Of a stretch of 64,000 nt of DNA, positions 47,195 through 56,954 are shown one piece after another (the stretch's first letter is position 1; each line of letters begins with the position of its first letter). The translations under genes and the position numbers were made by a program. Source of the stretch: Mycobacterium intermedium (GTDB lineage: Bacteria > Actinomycetota > Actinomycetes > Mycobacteriales > Mycobacteriaceae); contig NZ_MVHT01000030.1 in NCBI RefSeq assembly GCF_002086275.1, positions 1 to 64,000 of the forward strand, given 5' to 3'. Below the pieces are notes generated by a model. That model was not told where the DNA came from. It made no database searches and saw nothing but the letters and a program-made list of their open reading frames with translations.

Positions 47195-47446
47195 TCAGCA
47201 TTCGCAGGCGAGGCCGTCGCCGTCGCGGTCTTGCTTAGAGCAATAGGCCGGGTCATCTTGTGGGATGCTGCATCTGCCGTGTGCTTTCGCGTCGGTGCAG
47301 TTCTTATAGACGCAAGTGCCGCTATAGCTCACTTCGGTGCAACCGGCCTCTTCCGGTTCCGCCAATGCCGTCGGAGCGACCCCGGAGGCGTGAATCCAGG
47401 CGGTGGTTGCGATCGCGACAGCAGCGAATAGTGCACGAATCGTCAT
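47195..47446 (-). CDS. Secreted excalibur calcium-binding protein
   Basis: An 83-aa protein with an N-terminal signal peptide (RALFAAVAIATTAWI ... PTALA) and a C-terminal excalibur domain: CTEVSYSG, YKNCTDAKAHGRC, then YCSKQDRDGDGLACEC with the DRDGDG calcium loop. The cysteines probably form disulfides outside the cell. AAGGAG 8 nt upstream supports ATG 47446 over an upstream in-frame start. It follows a kinase gene but with 130 nt between. Role unknown. Confidence 0.87.
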   Translation of the reverse strand: MTIRALFAAVAIATTAWIHASGVAPTALAEPEEAGCTEVSYSGTCVYKNCTDAKAHGRCSIPQDDPAYCSKQDRDGDGLACEC

Positions 47447-47573
47447 GGATCTGCTCCTTGACACGAATGCCGAAACGTGTGTTTCGGAGCGTACGCCGCG
47501 TTCGCTGACTGAACAATTGCTAATCGGGGCCGGGACATCTGGGCCCTCAAACGCCGTGATGCCCCGGGACGTA

Positions 47574-48005
47574 CTAGCCGGCCGGCGTCAATTGCAGGCC
47601 GTTGGTGACGCGCGGCTTCGCCGTGTATTCGCACACCTCCATAACGGGGCCGGATTCGTCTTTGCCGGCCAGCGTGTACGCATCCCACGTCGCGTAACTG
47701 GAAAGGGCCCCGGGAATGCGGGTGCCGTTCGGGCAGATGACGTCGGAGTGCCAAACGAGTGTCCACTGGCCGTCACGGAACTGCGCCTGTCCGAACGGCT
47801 GTCCGTCGGGCGTGACGGCTACTTGAGCGCATCCGTCACCACACGGAGTGAAGTACCAATCGCCGTTGTTGACCGGACCCGATGGTGACGACACGGTCAT
47901 GAGGTAATGGCCGCTCATTGTTGGTGCGGCACAAGCGATACCGGATGAACCGACAGCCAAGCCGGTGAGCGCGGTGGTCATGGCGATCGCCCGTCGAATG
48001 GTCAT
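47574..48005 (-). CDS. Mycobacterial secreted protein of unknown function
   Basis: A 143-aa exported protein. Residues 1-27 are a signal peptide (AMTTALTGLAVGSSGIACAA). The mature part has a beta-rich look with conserved-type spots: GHYLMTVSSP, WYFTPCGDGCAQV, WTLVWHSDVICPNG and a late cysteine. Similar small secreted proteins with a WYF.PCG motif are common in mycobacteria. GAGGAGGACACGAAA before ATG 48005 is a strong ribosome site. No enzymatic motif; likely a periplasmic or extracellular protein stabilised by two disulfides. Confidence 0.8.
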   Translation of the reverse strand: MTIRRAIAMTTALTGLAVGSSGIACAAPTMSGHYLMTVSSPSGPVNNGDWYFTPCGDGCAQVAVTPDGQPFGQAQFRDGQWTLVWHSDVICPNGTRIPGALSSYATWDAYTLAGKDESGPVMEVCEYTAKPRVTNGLQLTPAG

Positions 48006-48130
48006 TTTCGTGTCCTCCTCGCCGTTGTGCGACCCAGCGGAGTTTCGTGACCTCTAACTGACCATGGCACATGACCATCGGCGAACACCAGATCCAAGTA
48101 TCAGCGTCGCCGCCGGCATCGCTGTCAACG

Positions 48131-49204
48131 TCACACCCAGGAGGGAAGAAACCTGATGTCCAACCGTTCGCTTCGCTTGTACCCCGACCACGTCGGCACC
48201 CCCGCGGGCTGCCCCCGGTAGATCCCCCGCGCCGCCGCGAGGACACGGTCATGCTGGGTAGGCCACGTCAACTCGGAAGCGATCTGTTCAAGCACGTCCC
48301 GGTCGCGCTGAAGAACGCGGTCGACGATCGTCAGCGCCGGCAGCGCGCCGCTCTTGTCGCCGTTGCAGCGCGCGCAGGCCAGCACCAGGTTCGCCAGCCC
48401 GTCGATACCGACCAGCGACCACGGCAGCACGTGGTCGATCGGGTTGTTCGGCGGCAGGTGTGCGTGACAGTAGAAGCAGTGCGGACCGAACGCCTCCTTG
48501 AATGGCTCGCGGACGGCGGTGAGCGCGGTCCGTTCCCGTCCGAACAGGTGTCCCGCAACATCGGGAACCTCGGCGTCGAGAAACTTGTTCATCCGGCGCA
48601 CATCGTCGACCCACATGATCTCCAGCGCCGGCTTCAGCAGTCCCGCCAGTCGCGCGAGACCATGTGCGACGCCGGGTTTGAGTTCGATGCAGTCACCGTG
48701 TGCCCGCAGTGTCGACCGCGACACGTGGTCGTGCAGGAATGAGTCGTCGTAGAGGAACGGATCGCTGATCGACGAACCGGGCAGTTTCTGCAGGCGGTGC
48801 AAAGGCTGCTGGGCGAGACACAACACCACGTCGTCAACGGCGCGATCGTATGCCGTCGGCGCACGCATGCGCGCCGCATCGACCGAACCCACGCCGTAGC
48901 CCGCCGCTGCGCGTAACTCGTTGGTGGCCGTCAGTATTCGGGCGCGAGGCTGCGTCGACTGCCGCAGCTCATGACCGTCGAACGGGCGGACCTGCCGCCA
49001 GTAGATTCCCAGTACGCGGTGCGCCAGGTCGGGGATGGGGACCTGCAGTGCGTCGCCGGGCTTAGCCGGCAGGTTCTCGATGCAATGCTCGATGAGCGCC
49101 ATCAGCGTAGCCAGCTTGTAGGTCGCCGTGCGACGACCGGTCTCTAGTATCGCGACCACGCGCTGGCCGAGGAGAAGCGGATCCGCCGCGTCACCGTCCA
49201 CCAC
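48131..49204 (-). CDS. HNH endonuclease
   Basis: About 357 aa. An HNH motif near the C-terminal third reads HCFYCHAHLP, NPIDHVLPWS, then CARCNGDKSG: two CxxC zinc knuckles and the catalytic His of the DHV triplet. The N-terminal 230 residues are helical and include VVAILETGRRTATYKLATL, seen in stand-alone HNH restriction-like proteins. GTG 49204 is chosen because the frame further upstream is Pro-rich and would overlap the divergent SEC-C gene; this start has low certainty. DNA cleavage is known for the family, its target here is not. Confidence 0.82.
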   Translation of the reverse strand: MVDGDAADPLLLGQRVVAILETGRRTATYKLATLMALIEHCIENLPAKPGDALQVPIPDLAHRVLGIYWRQVRPFDGHELRQSTQPRARILTATNELRAAAGYGVGSVDAARMRAPTAYDRAVDDVVLCLAQQPLHRLQKLPGSSISDPFLYDDSFLHDHVSRSTLRAHGDCIELKPGVAHGLARLAGLLKPALEIMWVDDVRRMNKFLDAEVPDVAGHLFGRERTALTAVREPFKEAFGPHCFYCHAHLPPNNPIDHVLPWSLVGIDGLANLVLACARCNGDKSGALPALTIVDRVLQRDRDVLEQIASELTWPTQHDRVLAAARGIYRGQPAGVPTWSGYKRSERLDIRFLPSWV

Positions 49205-49290
49205 CGCATCATCATGACGCGAGGCGCACGTCCCGGGCAAAGTAGCGCGGCGTAGTGCCTCGCCGACCGCAACGGCAGCGGCATAGGGTA

Positions 49291-51876
49291 GTGGGCGTGG
49301 CGGAAGTGTTGGATGCGGTGGGGACCCTTGCAGAAATTCTGATCGAACATGGCCCTCTGCCCGAGGACGACATAGCACGGCGACTGCAGGACTGCGGCGC
49401 GGATGATCCAGAAGCCATCATGGACGAGCTTCTCGACGAAATGGCCTGTCCGGCTAGGCAATTACTGGACGAGCGGTGGTTCTGGCTGCCGACGCTGCTA
49501 CTGGGCAAAGTGTTCACGCACCGGATCGACGCAACCGAGGTTGCCCACGACATACTCGCCGTGACACCGGACCTGATCGTGATCGCGGAAGTCTGCGAGT
49601 ACGAGGATTACGGACACTACGTCGACGGGTCGCCGGCGGAGGTCGCGCACCCAGGACTTGACGATGAGCTGATCGAGCAGCGCGGTGTCCCGGCCGAGCT
49701 GATCGGCCCGCACGCGTGGCTGCTCCTGCCGCCGGGCACGTTGGCGGGCCTGGAGGCGGGCGAGGGCGACCTCATCGGGGTGCGGGTGACCGGAAACGGT
49801 CTGGTGGTCGAGCGGGTCGACGCGGGTGCGCACACCGAGGTGGGCGAGCGTTTGGCAGCCACGTTCGACGACGAACCCGTGTACCTTGGCGCCGCCGTAT
49901 GGACAATCTGTGCCGAGGACCCGGCGGTGTTCACCGAGCCATTACCGCCTCTCTCCGAGATCATCGACGATTACGGGCTGGCGCGTGACGGTGATTGGCT
50001 CGGGCCCGACGGGTTCGACTTCGACACTTGGCGTTTCGAGCGTGGGTGCACAGTGCTGGCCGAGCGACACGACCTCGACCCCGACGACGCGTTCGCGCTG
50101 TACACGTTGGTCAAACTGTTCGAAGAGGTGGCTGCGCTGGTCGACGCCGTCGATCTCGACGAGTCGCCGGCGGAGGCGTTGGGCACCGTGTGGAAGGGCG
50201 CGACCGGGGCGGGCGAAGCCACGGCCCAATTCGAAGAACTCCGCGAGTTGGTCGACCTCGTCGGTGAGCTTGGGGTGGTGCTGGCCGATCCGACGCTGGC
50301 CGAGCTGTTGGTGGCCGAGACCATCGGCACCGGCCGCGAAGGGGCGCCCGCGCTGGGCCTGTTCGCCGAGATCATCGGACCCAAAGTCCCGCGTACAGCG
50401 CTCGTGGGAGTTCGCTGGTTGCGCGCGGTGGCCCTGGAGCGGGTCGGGGCCGTCGACGCTTGCGAACGTGAGTTGCTGGAGGCTGAACGCATCGATCCCG
50501 ATTGGCCGTTGGCGTTGATGGATCTGGCCCGCTTTGCTTCCGATCGCGGCGACGCGGAGCGCGGGTTGGCGTTGCTGCGCCGCGCCGGTGCTAGTCCCGA
50601 TTACCCGCTCCTGCAGGTGCTGGAACGGCATCGCGGCGAGCCGCGCCGGGATATCGGTCGAAACGCGCTGTGCTGGTGTGGATCGGGCCTCAAGTACAAG
50701 AAGTGCCATCTAGGGCGTGAGCAACAGCCGCTAGCCGAGAGGGTCGGCTGGCTGTATATGAAGGCCGGTGAGCACGCCGTGGCGAGCGGGTGGACCGAGG
50801 CGGTGGCCGAGGTGGCCTGCGAACGCTGTCGCTACGCCGACGATTTTTCCGCTGCGTTGGACGCGGCGCTGGAAGATCCGCTGGTGACGGACGCGGTGCT
50901 GTTCGAGGGTGGCGCGTTCGAGGAGTTTCTCGAGGTACGCGGGCACCTGCTTCCCGACGACGAGCGACAGCTGGCCGAGCAGTGGTTGTTGGTGCATCGG
51001 TCGGTGTTCGAGGTCGAGGACGTGCACCGCGGCCACGGCATCACCGTGCGCGACCTGCGCACCGGCGACATCCATGAGGTACGTGAACGAACGGCGAGCC
51101 GTCAGCTGAAGCCGGGGCACCTAATCTGTGCGCGCGTGGTGCCGGCCGGGGACAGCATGCAGATCTTCGGCGGCATCGAACCAGTCGCCCTGCACGAACG
51201 CGACGCACTGATCGAACTGCTTGACACCGAACCCGACCCGGTGACGCTGGTGGCGCAGCTGAGTCGCCGCTTCGCACCGCCAGAGCTGGTGAACACCGAG
51301 GGCGACCCGCTCGCGATCTGCGAAGCCACCGTGCAAGTCAGTGACCCAGCCGCAATGGAGGCCGCGCTCGATGGCACCTACGACCGCGTCGAAGGTTACG
51401 AGCCGCCTCAGTGGATTGAGCATGTCACGACCAATGGCATGAACCGCGTCCGCGCCTCGCTCGTTCTGGACGGCCAGACGTTGCGGGTGCAGACCAACAG
51501 CGAAACGCGGATGGACCGAGTGCTGACCTTGTTGGCTCGTCTCGACCCGACGATGAACCTGCTCGAGGACTCCCGCCGTCCGATACATGACGTGCGCGAG
51601 GCGGCCGAGTTGGGCGGACAGTTGCCCACTGCCGGTGAGGACGCACTCGATCCCGACGATCCCGAGGTCGCCGCGATGCTCGACGATTTCATCCGCGACT
51701 ACGAGACCAAATGGCTCGATGAACCCATTCCCGCGCTCAAGGGCCATTCACCGCGGCAAGCCGCCGACGACCCCACCCGGCGCGGCGACCTGATCAAACT
51801 GCTGGACAGCTTTCCCACGGAGGCGCGCAGCGGCACCATGGACGTCCGCCGGCTGCGGGCCGCGCTCGGCCTGTAA
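49291..51876 (+). CDS. SEC-C motif protein
   Basis: About 861 aa. Around residue 458 it has NALCWCGSGLKYKKCHLG, a SEC-C zinc motif (CxC ... CH) known from SecA and many stand-alone proteins. The N-terminus (LAEILIEHGPLPEDDIARRL) looks like a helical winged-helix-like segment. The rest is acidic, TPR-like around residues 380-450 and otherwise unrecognised. A GTG start at 49291 or 49297 is assumed. It is divergent from the HNH gene with about 86 nt between, which suggests shared control. Cytoplasmic; function unknown. Confidence 0.75.
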   Translation: MGVAEVLDAVGTLAEILIEHGPLPEDDIARRLQDCGADDPEAIMDELLDEMACPARQLLDERWFWLPTLLLGKVFTHRIDATEVAHDILAVTPDLIVIAEVCEYEDYGHYVDGSPAEVAHPGLDDELIEQRGVPAELIGPHAWLLLPPGTLAGLEAGEGDLIGVRVTGNGLVVERVDAGAHTEVGERLAATFDDEPVYLGAAVWTICAEDPAVFTEPLPPLSEIIDDYGLARDGDWLGPDGFDFDTWRFERGCTVLAERHDLDPDDAFALYTLVKLFEEVAALVDAVDLDESPAEALGTVWKGATGAGEATAQFEELRELVDLVGELGVVLADPTLAELLVAETIGTGREGAPALGLFAEIIGPKVPRTALVGVRWLRAVALERVGAVDACERELLEAERIDPDWPLALMDLARFASDRGDAERGLALLRRAGASPDYPLLQVLERHRGEPRRDIGRNALCWCGSGLKYKKCHLGREQQPLAERVGWLYMKAGEHAVASGWTEAVAEVACERCRYADDFSAALDAALEDPLVTDAVLFEGGAFEEFLEVRGHLLPDDERQLAEQWLLVHRSVFEVEDVHRGHGITVRDLRTGDIHEVRERTASRQLKPGHLICARVVPAGDSMQIFGGIEPVALHERDALIELLDTEPDPVTLVAQLSRRFAPPELVNTEGDPLAICEATVQVSDPAAMEAALDGTYDRVEGYEPPQWIEHVTTNGMNRVRASLVLDGQTLRVQTNSETRMDRVLTLLARLDPTMNLLEDSRRPIHDVREAAELGGQLPTAGEDALDPDDPEVAAMLDDFIRDYETKWLDEPIPALKGHSPRQAADDPTRRGDLIKLLDSFPTEARSGTMDVRRLRAALGL

Positions 51877-51887
51877 CCAGTCGGCGT

Positions 51888-52627
51888 CTACACGAAACCT
51901 TCATCGACCAGGATGGCGCCCTTCGAGGTGATCACGTGCGCCTGGCCCGAACCGTGGACATCGCGGCACCAACTCTCGACCTCGAGAAAATCTTCCACCA
52001 GCCTGACATCGAAGCCCCCGTTCATGCCCGGCACCGGAAACCACAGGTGCTGGTCCGGCAGCTCGTGCAAGATCTCGACCGGCGGGTACCGCAGGACGCG
52101 TTGCGGGTCCCGTCCGTCATAGAGCACGCCACGGATGCGGCTGTCGATGACATCGGCCAGGTGCCAGTTGAGCGCGCGAATATTGTCCGGTGCCAGCGGC
52201 GAAGGGGGGGCTTCAGATAGCGCGTGCGCAATACCAGCGACTTGCGCTGTTGGGCTGCAACGTCTTTGGGGCGGCCAGCGTTGAGATCCCGTTCGCAGCG
52301 GACATCGTAGGCGGTGCGCCCCCACGCGTCAGGAAGCGACCTTAGCGCACCGCGCTCGATGAGTTCGGCGGCGACCTCATTAGGTGCGCCCTGCCAGGCC
52401 GCTTGGTGCAAGACGGTGAACCACGCCGTCCCGCCGGGACGCCACCAGTTGATGTCGACGAGTTCGTCGGGGTCGTCGAGCAGGTCGAACACGGTGGACC
52501 AGTCACCCATTTTGGCGGCGTCGGCCAGTTCGTGTCCCGCCGCGACGACGTCGTCGAACACCTGGTCGGGGTCGATGATCCCGCACCAAACAAAGGGCTC
52601 ATCAGTCCGTGTGCTGTCGGGATTCAT
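51888..52627 (-). pseudogene. Ankyrin-like paralogue frameshifted in a C7 tract
   Basis: From ATG 52627 the frame reads MNPDSTRTDEPFVWCG, WFTVLHQAAWQGAPNEVAAE and LLERGAL-like ankyrin repeats, matching the intact copy at 19167. At 52204-52210 (C7 on the coding strand) the frame is lost. The other frame then gives PDNIRALNWHLADVIDSRIR, YPPVEILHELPDQHLWFPVP and GQAHVITSKGAILVDEGFV to the stop at 51888. One extra C (C8) restores a full protein co-linear with the paralogue. It is either a recent pseudogene, a slippage-controlled gene or a sequencing error. Confidence 0.88.
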
Positions 52628-52725
52628 CGGCCCACTCACCACACTCCCATGTGCCGCTGCCAAGTAGCTGGGCTTGGAGCCTATTTCCTCGCGCGGGACC
52701 GAACCCGTAAGGCGCGCCGCGCGCA

Positions 52726-53124
52726 GTGCCAACGACTCGAGGGTCAAGCGCGCTAGGCGATGATGGCGCCGGTGGCCAGCGAGCCCGGGCCCGCCTGAGG
52801 AATGAAACTCTGGTGGCGCCCCAGCTCGTTGATCTCGAAGTTGTCTCGGTATGGCGCCGGCACGTTGTCGCTAGGCAAATGGCCGCCAGGCGAGCGGCTG
52901 ATGCCATCGCGGATTTGGCGGACTTGCCGTTGCACCGTGCCCCGCACCAACCGCTTTTGCAGCGCATATGGGAACTGCGGCATGTCGTGCCGCCGTATGA
53001 CGCCGCGTACGTTGCCCTTGCCGAGGCTCTCGAGGTTCGGTTTGTCACCGCCGATGCGCGTCTTTCCCGGGCGTCAGGCATCCGCTGCGAGATCGAGGTC
53101 ATCAACGGGATCGGACGCACCTAA
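52726..53124 (+). pseudogene. PIN-domain (VapC-like) toxin remnant
   Basis: The C-terminal two thirds are VapC-like: LVAPQLVDLEVVSVWRR with the central acidic residues, then YDAAYVALAEAL and VTADARLS. The N-terminus should read like VVDASALV with the first catalytic Asp, but here it is TTRGSSALGDDGAGG, so that Asp is not visible and several residues seem missing. No VapB-type antitoxin frame precedes it; the upstream neighbour is the broken ankyrin gene on the other strand. I call it a probably inactive orphan toxin, though a mis-chosen start or one sequence error could alter this. Confidence 0.6.
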
Positions 53125-53223
53125 CCCGTCTGCGGTGCGCCGGAAGGTGTCGACAAATTTTCTTGTCCACACGTTCGCGCGCCTCCCACAAAAGTCTCAA
53201 CCACAGCTTTAACCTTTCAGGTC

Positions 53224-53490
53224 ATGACGACCCGGGGGTCCTTGCTACTGCCAGAGTCCGAGATTCTGTCGGCGCTGGATTTCGACACCGAGATACCGTG
53301 CATCTGCCGGAAGTTCTGCGACGAAGCAGATCACCCGGCGGACTGGTGGATCACCCTGTCGTGCGGCTGCCGTTACCCGTTCTGCCACAAGGCGTTACGG
53401 ATTTCGCGGATTCGCCTGAAGATTCGCGCTCTGACCTGTCACTTGTGCTCGACGCACAACATTGCCATCAGCCGAGTGGTGCGCACGTAG
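53224..53490 (+). CDS. Small Cys-rich protein, putative zinc-binding
   Basis: An 88-aa basic protein with eight cysteines in CIC, C, CGC, C and CHLC arrangements, including ITLSCGCRYPFC and LTCHLC. This spacing suits one or two zinc sites. No signal peptide or membrane helix. The ribosome site is weak (TTTCAGGTC before ATG 53224). It is convergent with the LuxR-type regulator. I do not recognise a characterised family. Confidence 0.6.
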   Translation: MTTRGSLLLPESEILSALDFDTEIPCICRKFCDEADHPADWWITLSCGCRYPFCHKALRISRIRLKIRALTCHLCSTHNIAISRVVRT

Positions 53491-53530
53491 CCCCCGCGCG
53501 CTACTTCGCGAGCAGACGCAAAGTCGTACG

Positions 53531-56500
53531 CTACCCGCCGTGAAAGTACAAGTTCGCGTCTGCTCGCGGCGACAGGGCTTCCTGTACGAGCTGGACCCGG
53601 GACGTGATGCCAAGCTTGGCGTACACATGTGTCAGATGCGTCTGTACGGTGCGGGGTGAGATGAACAGCCGCGCGCCAATGTCCTTGTTGCTCAGTCCTT
53701 CCCGCACTAACTGGGCTACATCCCGCTCCATCGGCGTCAGCGATCCCCAACCGCTCGCGGGCCGCTTGCGTTCACCGCGACCCCGTTGCGCGTATGCAAT
53801 CGCCTCCTCGGTGGACAATGCCGCACCTTCAGCCCACATGGCTTCAAACTCCGGCTGCCGTAGGAACTCTCGGAGAGCCGCAATCGCTTCCTGGTAACCG
53901 GCTTGATGCACCGGAAAGCGAGTCTCCCCGGTACGTTCCCGGATCGCGTCCGCCGCGCCTAACAAGCGCGTCACGTAAGAGCGGTTGCCGCCATCGGCCT
54001 CGACGCGTGCTAGGCATTCCAGAGCGTCGGGAACCCGTAGGTAGGCGTGAGTCCTCCCAGCGATCGCCAAGGCCTCGTGAGCGTCACGTTCAGCCTGGTC
54101 TGCCTCCCCTTGGGCGAGCGCGACGTAGGCGCGCGCCGTCAGCGCCGATACTTGGTACCAACCTGGCAGCCCTGCCGCAACGGTCTCGTCGGCCCACTGG
54201 CGGGCTGCGACTAAGTCACCACATGCCAGCAGTGCCTCCGCCATGGGCATCAAACCCCGCACGTATACCTGGCGCAAGGGAATGGTGTGTTGCCAAGCCA
54301 TTTCCCCCGCGTGCCTCGCCGCCATGGCATCGCCGGCGGCCAAATTGGCCCACATCAATCCGCCGTATATCCCGTCCTGGTAAAGCCCCATCGCGTTTGC
54401 GGCCCCGAACCCGGCCTGAACCGCCTCCTGCGCGCCAACCACCTCGCCTCCGTACGCGAGCGTCACGCTGAGGGCAACTTGGCTGATGGCCGACACGGGC
54501 GGGTCTCCGTTGTCCTTCGTCTCCTCGGCGACGGAGCGGAGCACCCCGATGGCATCGGCGAGATCGCCGCGCATGGCCAGGAGGGAGCCCAGCCATACAC
54601 GGCTCATTCGCGAGATCTGCCAGTAGCCGAGCGAGTCAGCGATGTCACGTCCTTCTTCGGCGGCCGCGAGCGCGAGCAGCGGTTCGCCCGCGTAGTAAGC
54701 CATGGTCGTTTGATAGGCCAGGATCTGGCACAGGTTCCACCGATCGCCGGTCGCACGGGTTAGTTCAATCGCTTCGGCGAAGTAGGGTCGCGCCAGGTCC
54801 GCAAAGTAGATCGTTGCCGTCGCGCACCCCACGAGGGCGCGACAGATCAATGCTGGGTTGTCGAGTTGGCGCGCTAAATCCAGTGCTGCGCGCGCCCTTT
54901 CGAGATCCACGGGTGCGACCATCCACATGGAGAGGACGCTCTGGTCAGCGACGGCTTGGATCCAGACCGCCGGTGCTACGTCACCCCTAGGACGCGCATC
55001 GCTCAACACGGCGTCGAAGCCGGTGAGGCCCTCACTGAACCGACCGCGGGCCAACCAGAACGTTTGCAACGAGGACACCAGCCTCAGCGCGGTATCGACT
55101 TCGCCGTTCTCCGTGCTCCAGGAGAAGGCGGCGCGGAGGTTGTCGATCTCGGTGTCCGCCCACGCCATCAGGCGCTCAGCGCCCGCCTCCTGTTGCGATG
55201 CCAAATCGACAGCCGCATTGACGTAGAAGTCACGGTGGCGGGTGCGAACTTCATCGGCTTCGCCGGATTCGCCGAGCTTTTCCTGTGCGTACTGGCGCAC
55301 GGTTTCCAGCATTCGGTAGCGCATTTCGGTGCCCGAATCGTCGGTAACCACAAGAGATTTGTCGACGAGCAGGCCGAGTTGATCGAGCAGTTGGTAGCTT
55401 TCGGCATCGTCGGCGGCGCCGACGGCCTGGGCGGCATCAAAATCGAACCCGCCCGCGAAAACCGCGAGTCGTCGAAACAGCACGCGCTCGGGCTCAGTGA
55501 GCAATGCATGCGACCAATCAACCGAGGCGCGTAGCGTCTGTTGACGCCGTACCGCGGTGCGCGCGCCGCCAGTCAGCAACCGGAACCGGTCATGCAGGCT
55601 GTCCACGATCTGATGCAGTGACAACGACCGAACCCGCGCTGCAGCAAGCTCGATTGCCAAAGGCATACCGTCCAGACGGGTGCAGATCTCAGCAATCTGA
55701 GCGTAATTATGCTCACCCACAACGAAATCCGTGCGAACCCTGCGAGCCCGGTCGCGGAACAGCTCGATCGCCTCATCCGCTAGCGGCAGCGACGGCACCC
55801 GCCAACAAAGCTCACCGGGCACACCCAGCGGCTCGCGGCTAGTGGTCAAAACCGTCAACTGTGGGCTGGCGGCGAGTAGTTCGACCACCATGCTTCCGCA
55901 GGCATCGAGCAGGTGCTCGCAATTGTCGAGCACCAACAGCAGTTTCTTCTCACCGAAGAAACTCATCAGCACTTCCATGGCGGAGCGCCCTGGCTGATCG
56001 GGTAGACCTAACGTGCGAGCGACGGTCACCGGTGCAACGGCGGGATTCGTGATCGGTGCGAGGTCGACATACCAAATACCGTCACCGAATTCCGTGGTCA
56101 ACCGGGAGGCGACTTCGATGGCGAGTCGGGTCTTGCCGGCCCCGCCGGCGCCGGTCAAGGTGACCAGTCGGTTGTCGGTCACCAGCTGGCACACCTCAGT
56201 CATTTCTGACTGGCGCCCGACAAAAATTGTCAGCTGGGTGGGCAGATTATGCGACGCCATAGTCTGTTTGACGCGCAACGGCGGGAACTCGTTGCGTGGC
56301 TCGGGATGACACAGCTGCACTACGCGTTCGGGACGTGGCACACCGCGCAGCGCGTAGCTGCCCAGCTCGATCAGCCAGACATCGTCGGGAAGACGGTCGA
56401 GGACCATTGCTTCAGTCGCTCCCGACAACACCGTCTGCCCGCCATGGGCCAGATCGCGGATGCGCGCGGTACGGTTGATCGTCGGACCGGCGTAGTTGGA

Positions 56501-56860
56501 TTCGTCGCGCAGTTGGATTTCGCCGGTGTGGACGCCGATGCGGATCTGGATCGGGTCCAAGTGGGCTTGTTGCAGCTCGAGTGCGCACGCGACCGCGTCG
56601 GAAGCACGGGGGAAGGCGGCCACGAAGCTGTCGCCCTCGCCCTGTTCGACTGGACGTACCCCGTCGTGGGCCGCGATGGACCGGTTCACGGCTTGGTTGA
56701 GTTGTGCCAGTGCGGCGGCCATCTGCTCGGGTTGGGTTTCCCAGAGCCGCGTTGAGCCTTCGACGTCAGCCAGAAGCAGCGTCACCGTGCCGGTCGGCAG
56801 CAATTCAGTCAAGCCCAACTCGCTCCAGTTCAGTGGCGAGATTTCGGTGTGTGGGCTCAT
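53531..56860 (-). CDS. Adenylate cyclase-like / NB-ARC ATPase / LuxR-HTH regulator
   Basis: A 1109-aa regulator of the mycobacterial Rv0386/Rv2488c type. An N-terminal class III cyclase homology domain (TVTLLLADVEGSTRLWE with the metal Asp, QGEGDSFVAAFPRA) precedes an NTPase with TLTGAGGAGKTRLA and LLVLDNCEHLLDA. A long TPR-like helical region follows, and the C-terminus is a LuxR HTH (QLVREGLSNKDIGARLFISP). It should bind DNA and may sense a nucleotide or ligand; whether it makes cAMP is uncertain. ATG 56860 is chosen to leave a 94-nt promoter shared with the divergent cyclase gene. Confidence 0.9.
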   Translation of the reverse strand: MSPHTEISPLNWSELGLTELLPTGTVTLLLADVEGSTRLWETQPEQMAAALAQLNQAVNRSIAAHDGVRPVEQGEGDSFVAAFPRASDAVACALELQQAHLDPIQIRIGVHTGEIQLRDESNYAGPTINRTARIRDLAHGGQTVLSGATEAMVLDRLPDDVWLIELGSYALRGVPRPERVVQLCHPEPRNEFPPLRVKQTMASHNLPTQLTIFVGRQSEMTEVCQLVTDNRLVTLTGAGGAGKTRLAIEVASRLTTEFGDGIWYVDLAPITNPAVAPVTVARTLGLPDQPGRSAMEVLMSFFGEKKLLLVLDNCEHLLDACGSMVVELLAASPQLTVLTTSREPLGVPGELCWRVPSLPLADEAIELFRDRARRVRTDFVVGEHNYAQIAEICTRLDGMPLAIELAAARVRSLSLHQIVDSLHDRFRLLTGGARTAVRRQQTLRASVDWSHALLTEPERVLFRRLAVFAGGFDFDAAQAVGAADDAESYQLLDQLGLLVDKSLVVTDDSGTEMRYRMLETVRQYAQEKLGESGEADEVRTRHRDFYVNAAVDLASQQEAGAERLMAWADTEIDNLRAAFSWSTENGEVDTALRLVSSLQTFWLARGRFSEGLTGFDAVLSDARPRGDVAPAVWIQAVADQSVLSMWMVAPVDLERARAALDLARQLDNPALICRALVGCATATIYFADLARPYFAEAIELTRATGDRWNLCQILAYQTTMAYYAGEPLLALAAAEEGRDIADSLGYWQISRMSRVWLGSLLAMRGDLADAIGVLRSVAEETKDNGDPPVSAISQVALSVTLAYGGEVVGAQEAVQAGFGAANAMGLYQDGIYGGLMWANLAAGDAMAARHAGEMAWQHTIPLRQVYVRGLMPMAEALLACGDLVAARQWADETVAAGLPGWYQVSALTARAYVALAQGEADQAERDAHEALAIAGRTHAYLRVPDALECLARVEADGGNRSYVTRLLGAADAIRERTGETRFPVHQAGYQEAIAALREFLRQPEFEAMWAEGAALSTEEAIAYAQRGRGERKRPASGWGSLTPMERDVAQLVREGLSNKDIGARLFISPRTVQTHLTHVYAKLGITSRVQLVQEALSPRADANLYFHGG

Positions 56861-56954
56861 GGTAGCCAGCTTCGCGGCTCGTGCCCTAGAAAACATCCGC
56901 GCAACCGCGCAGATGTGCCCCCCGATGAGCGCGTAGAAGTGCCACGATAGCCAG

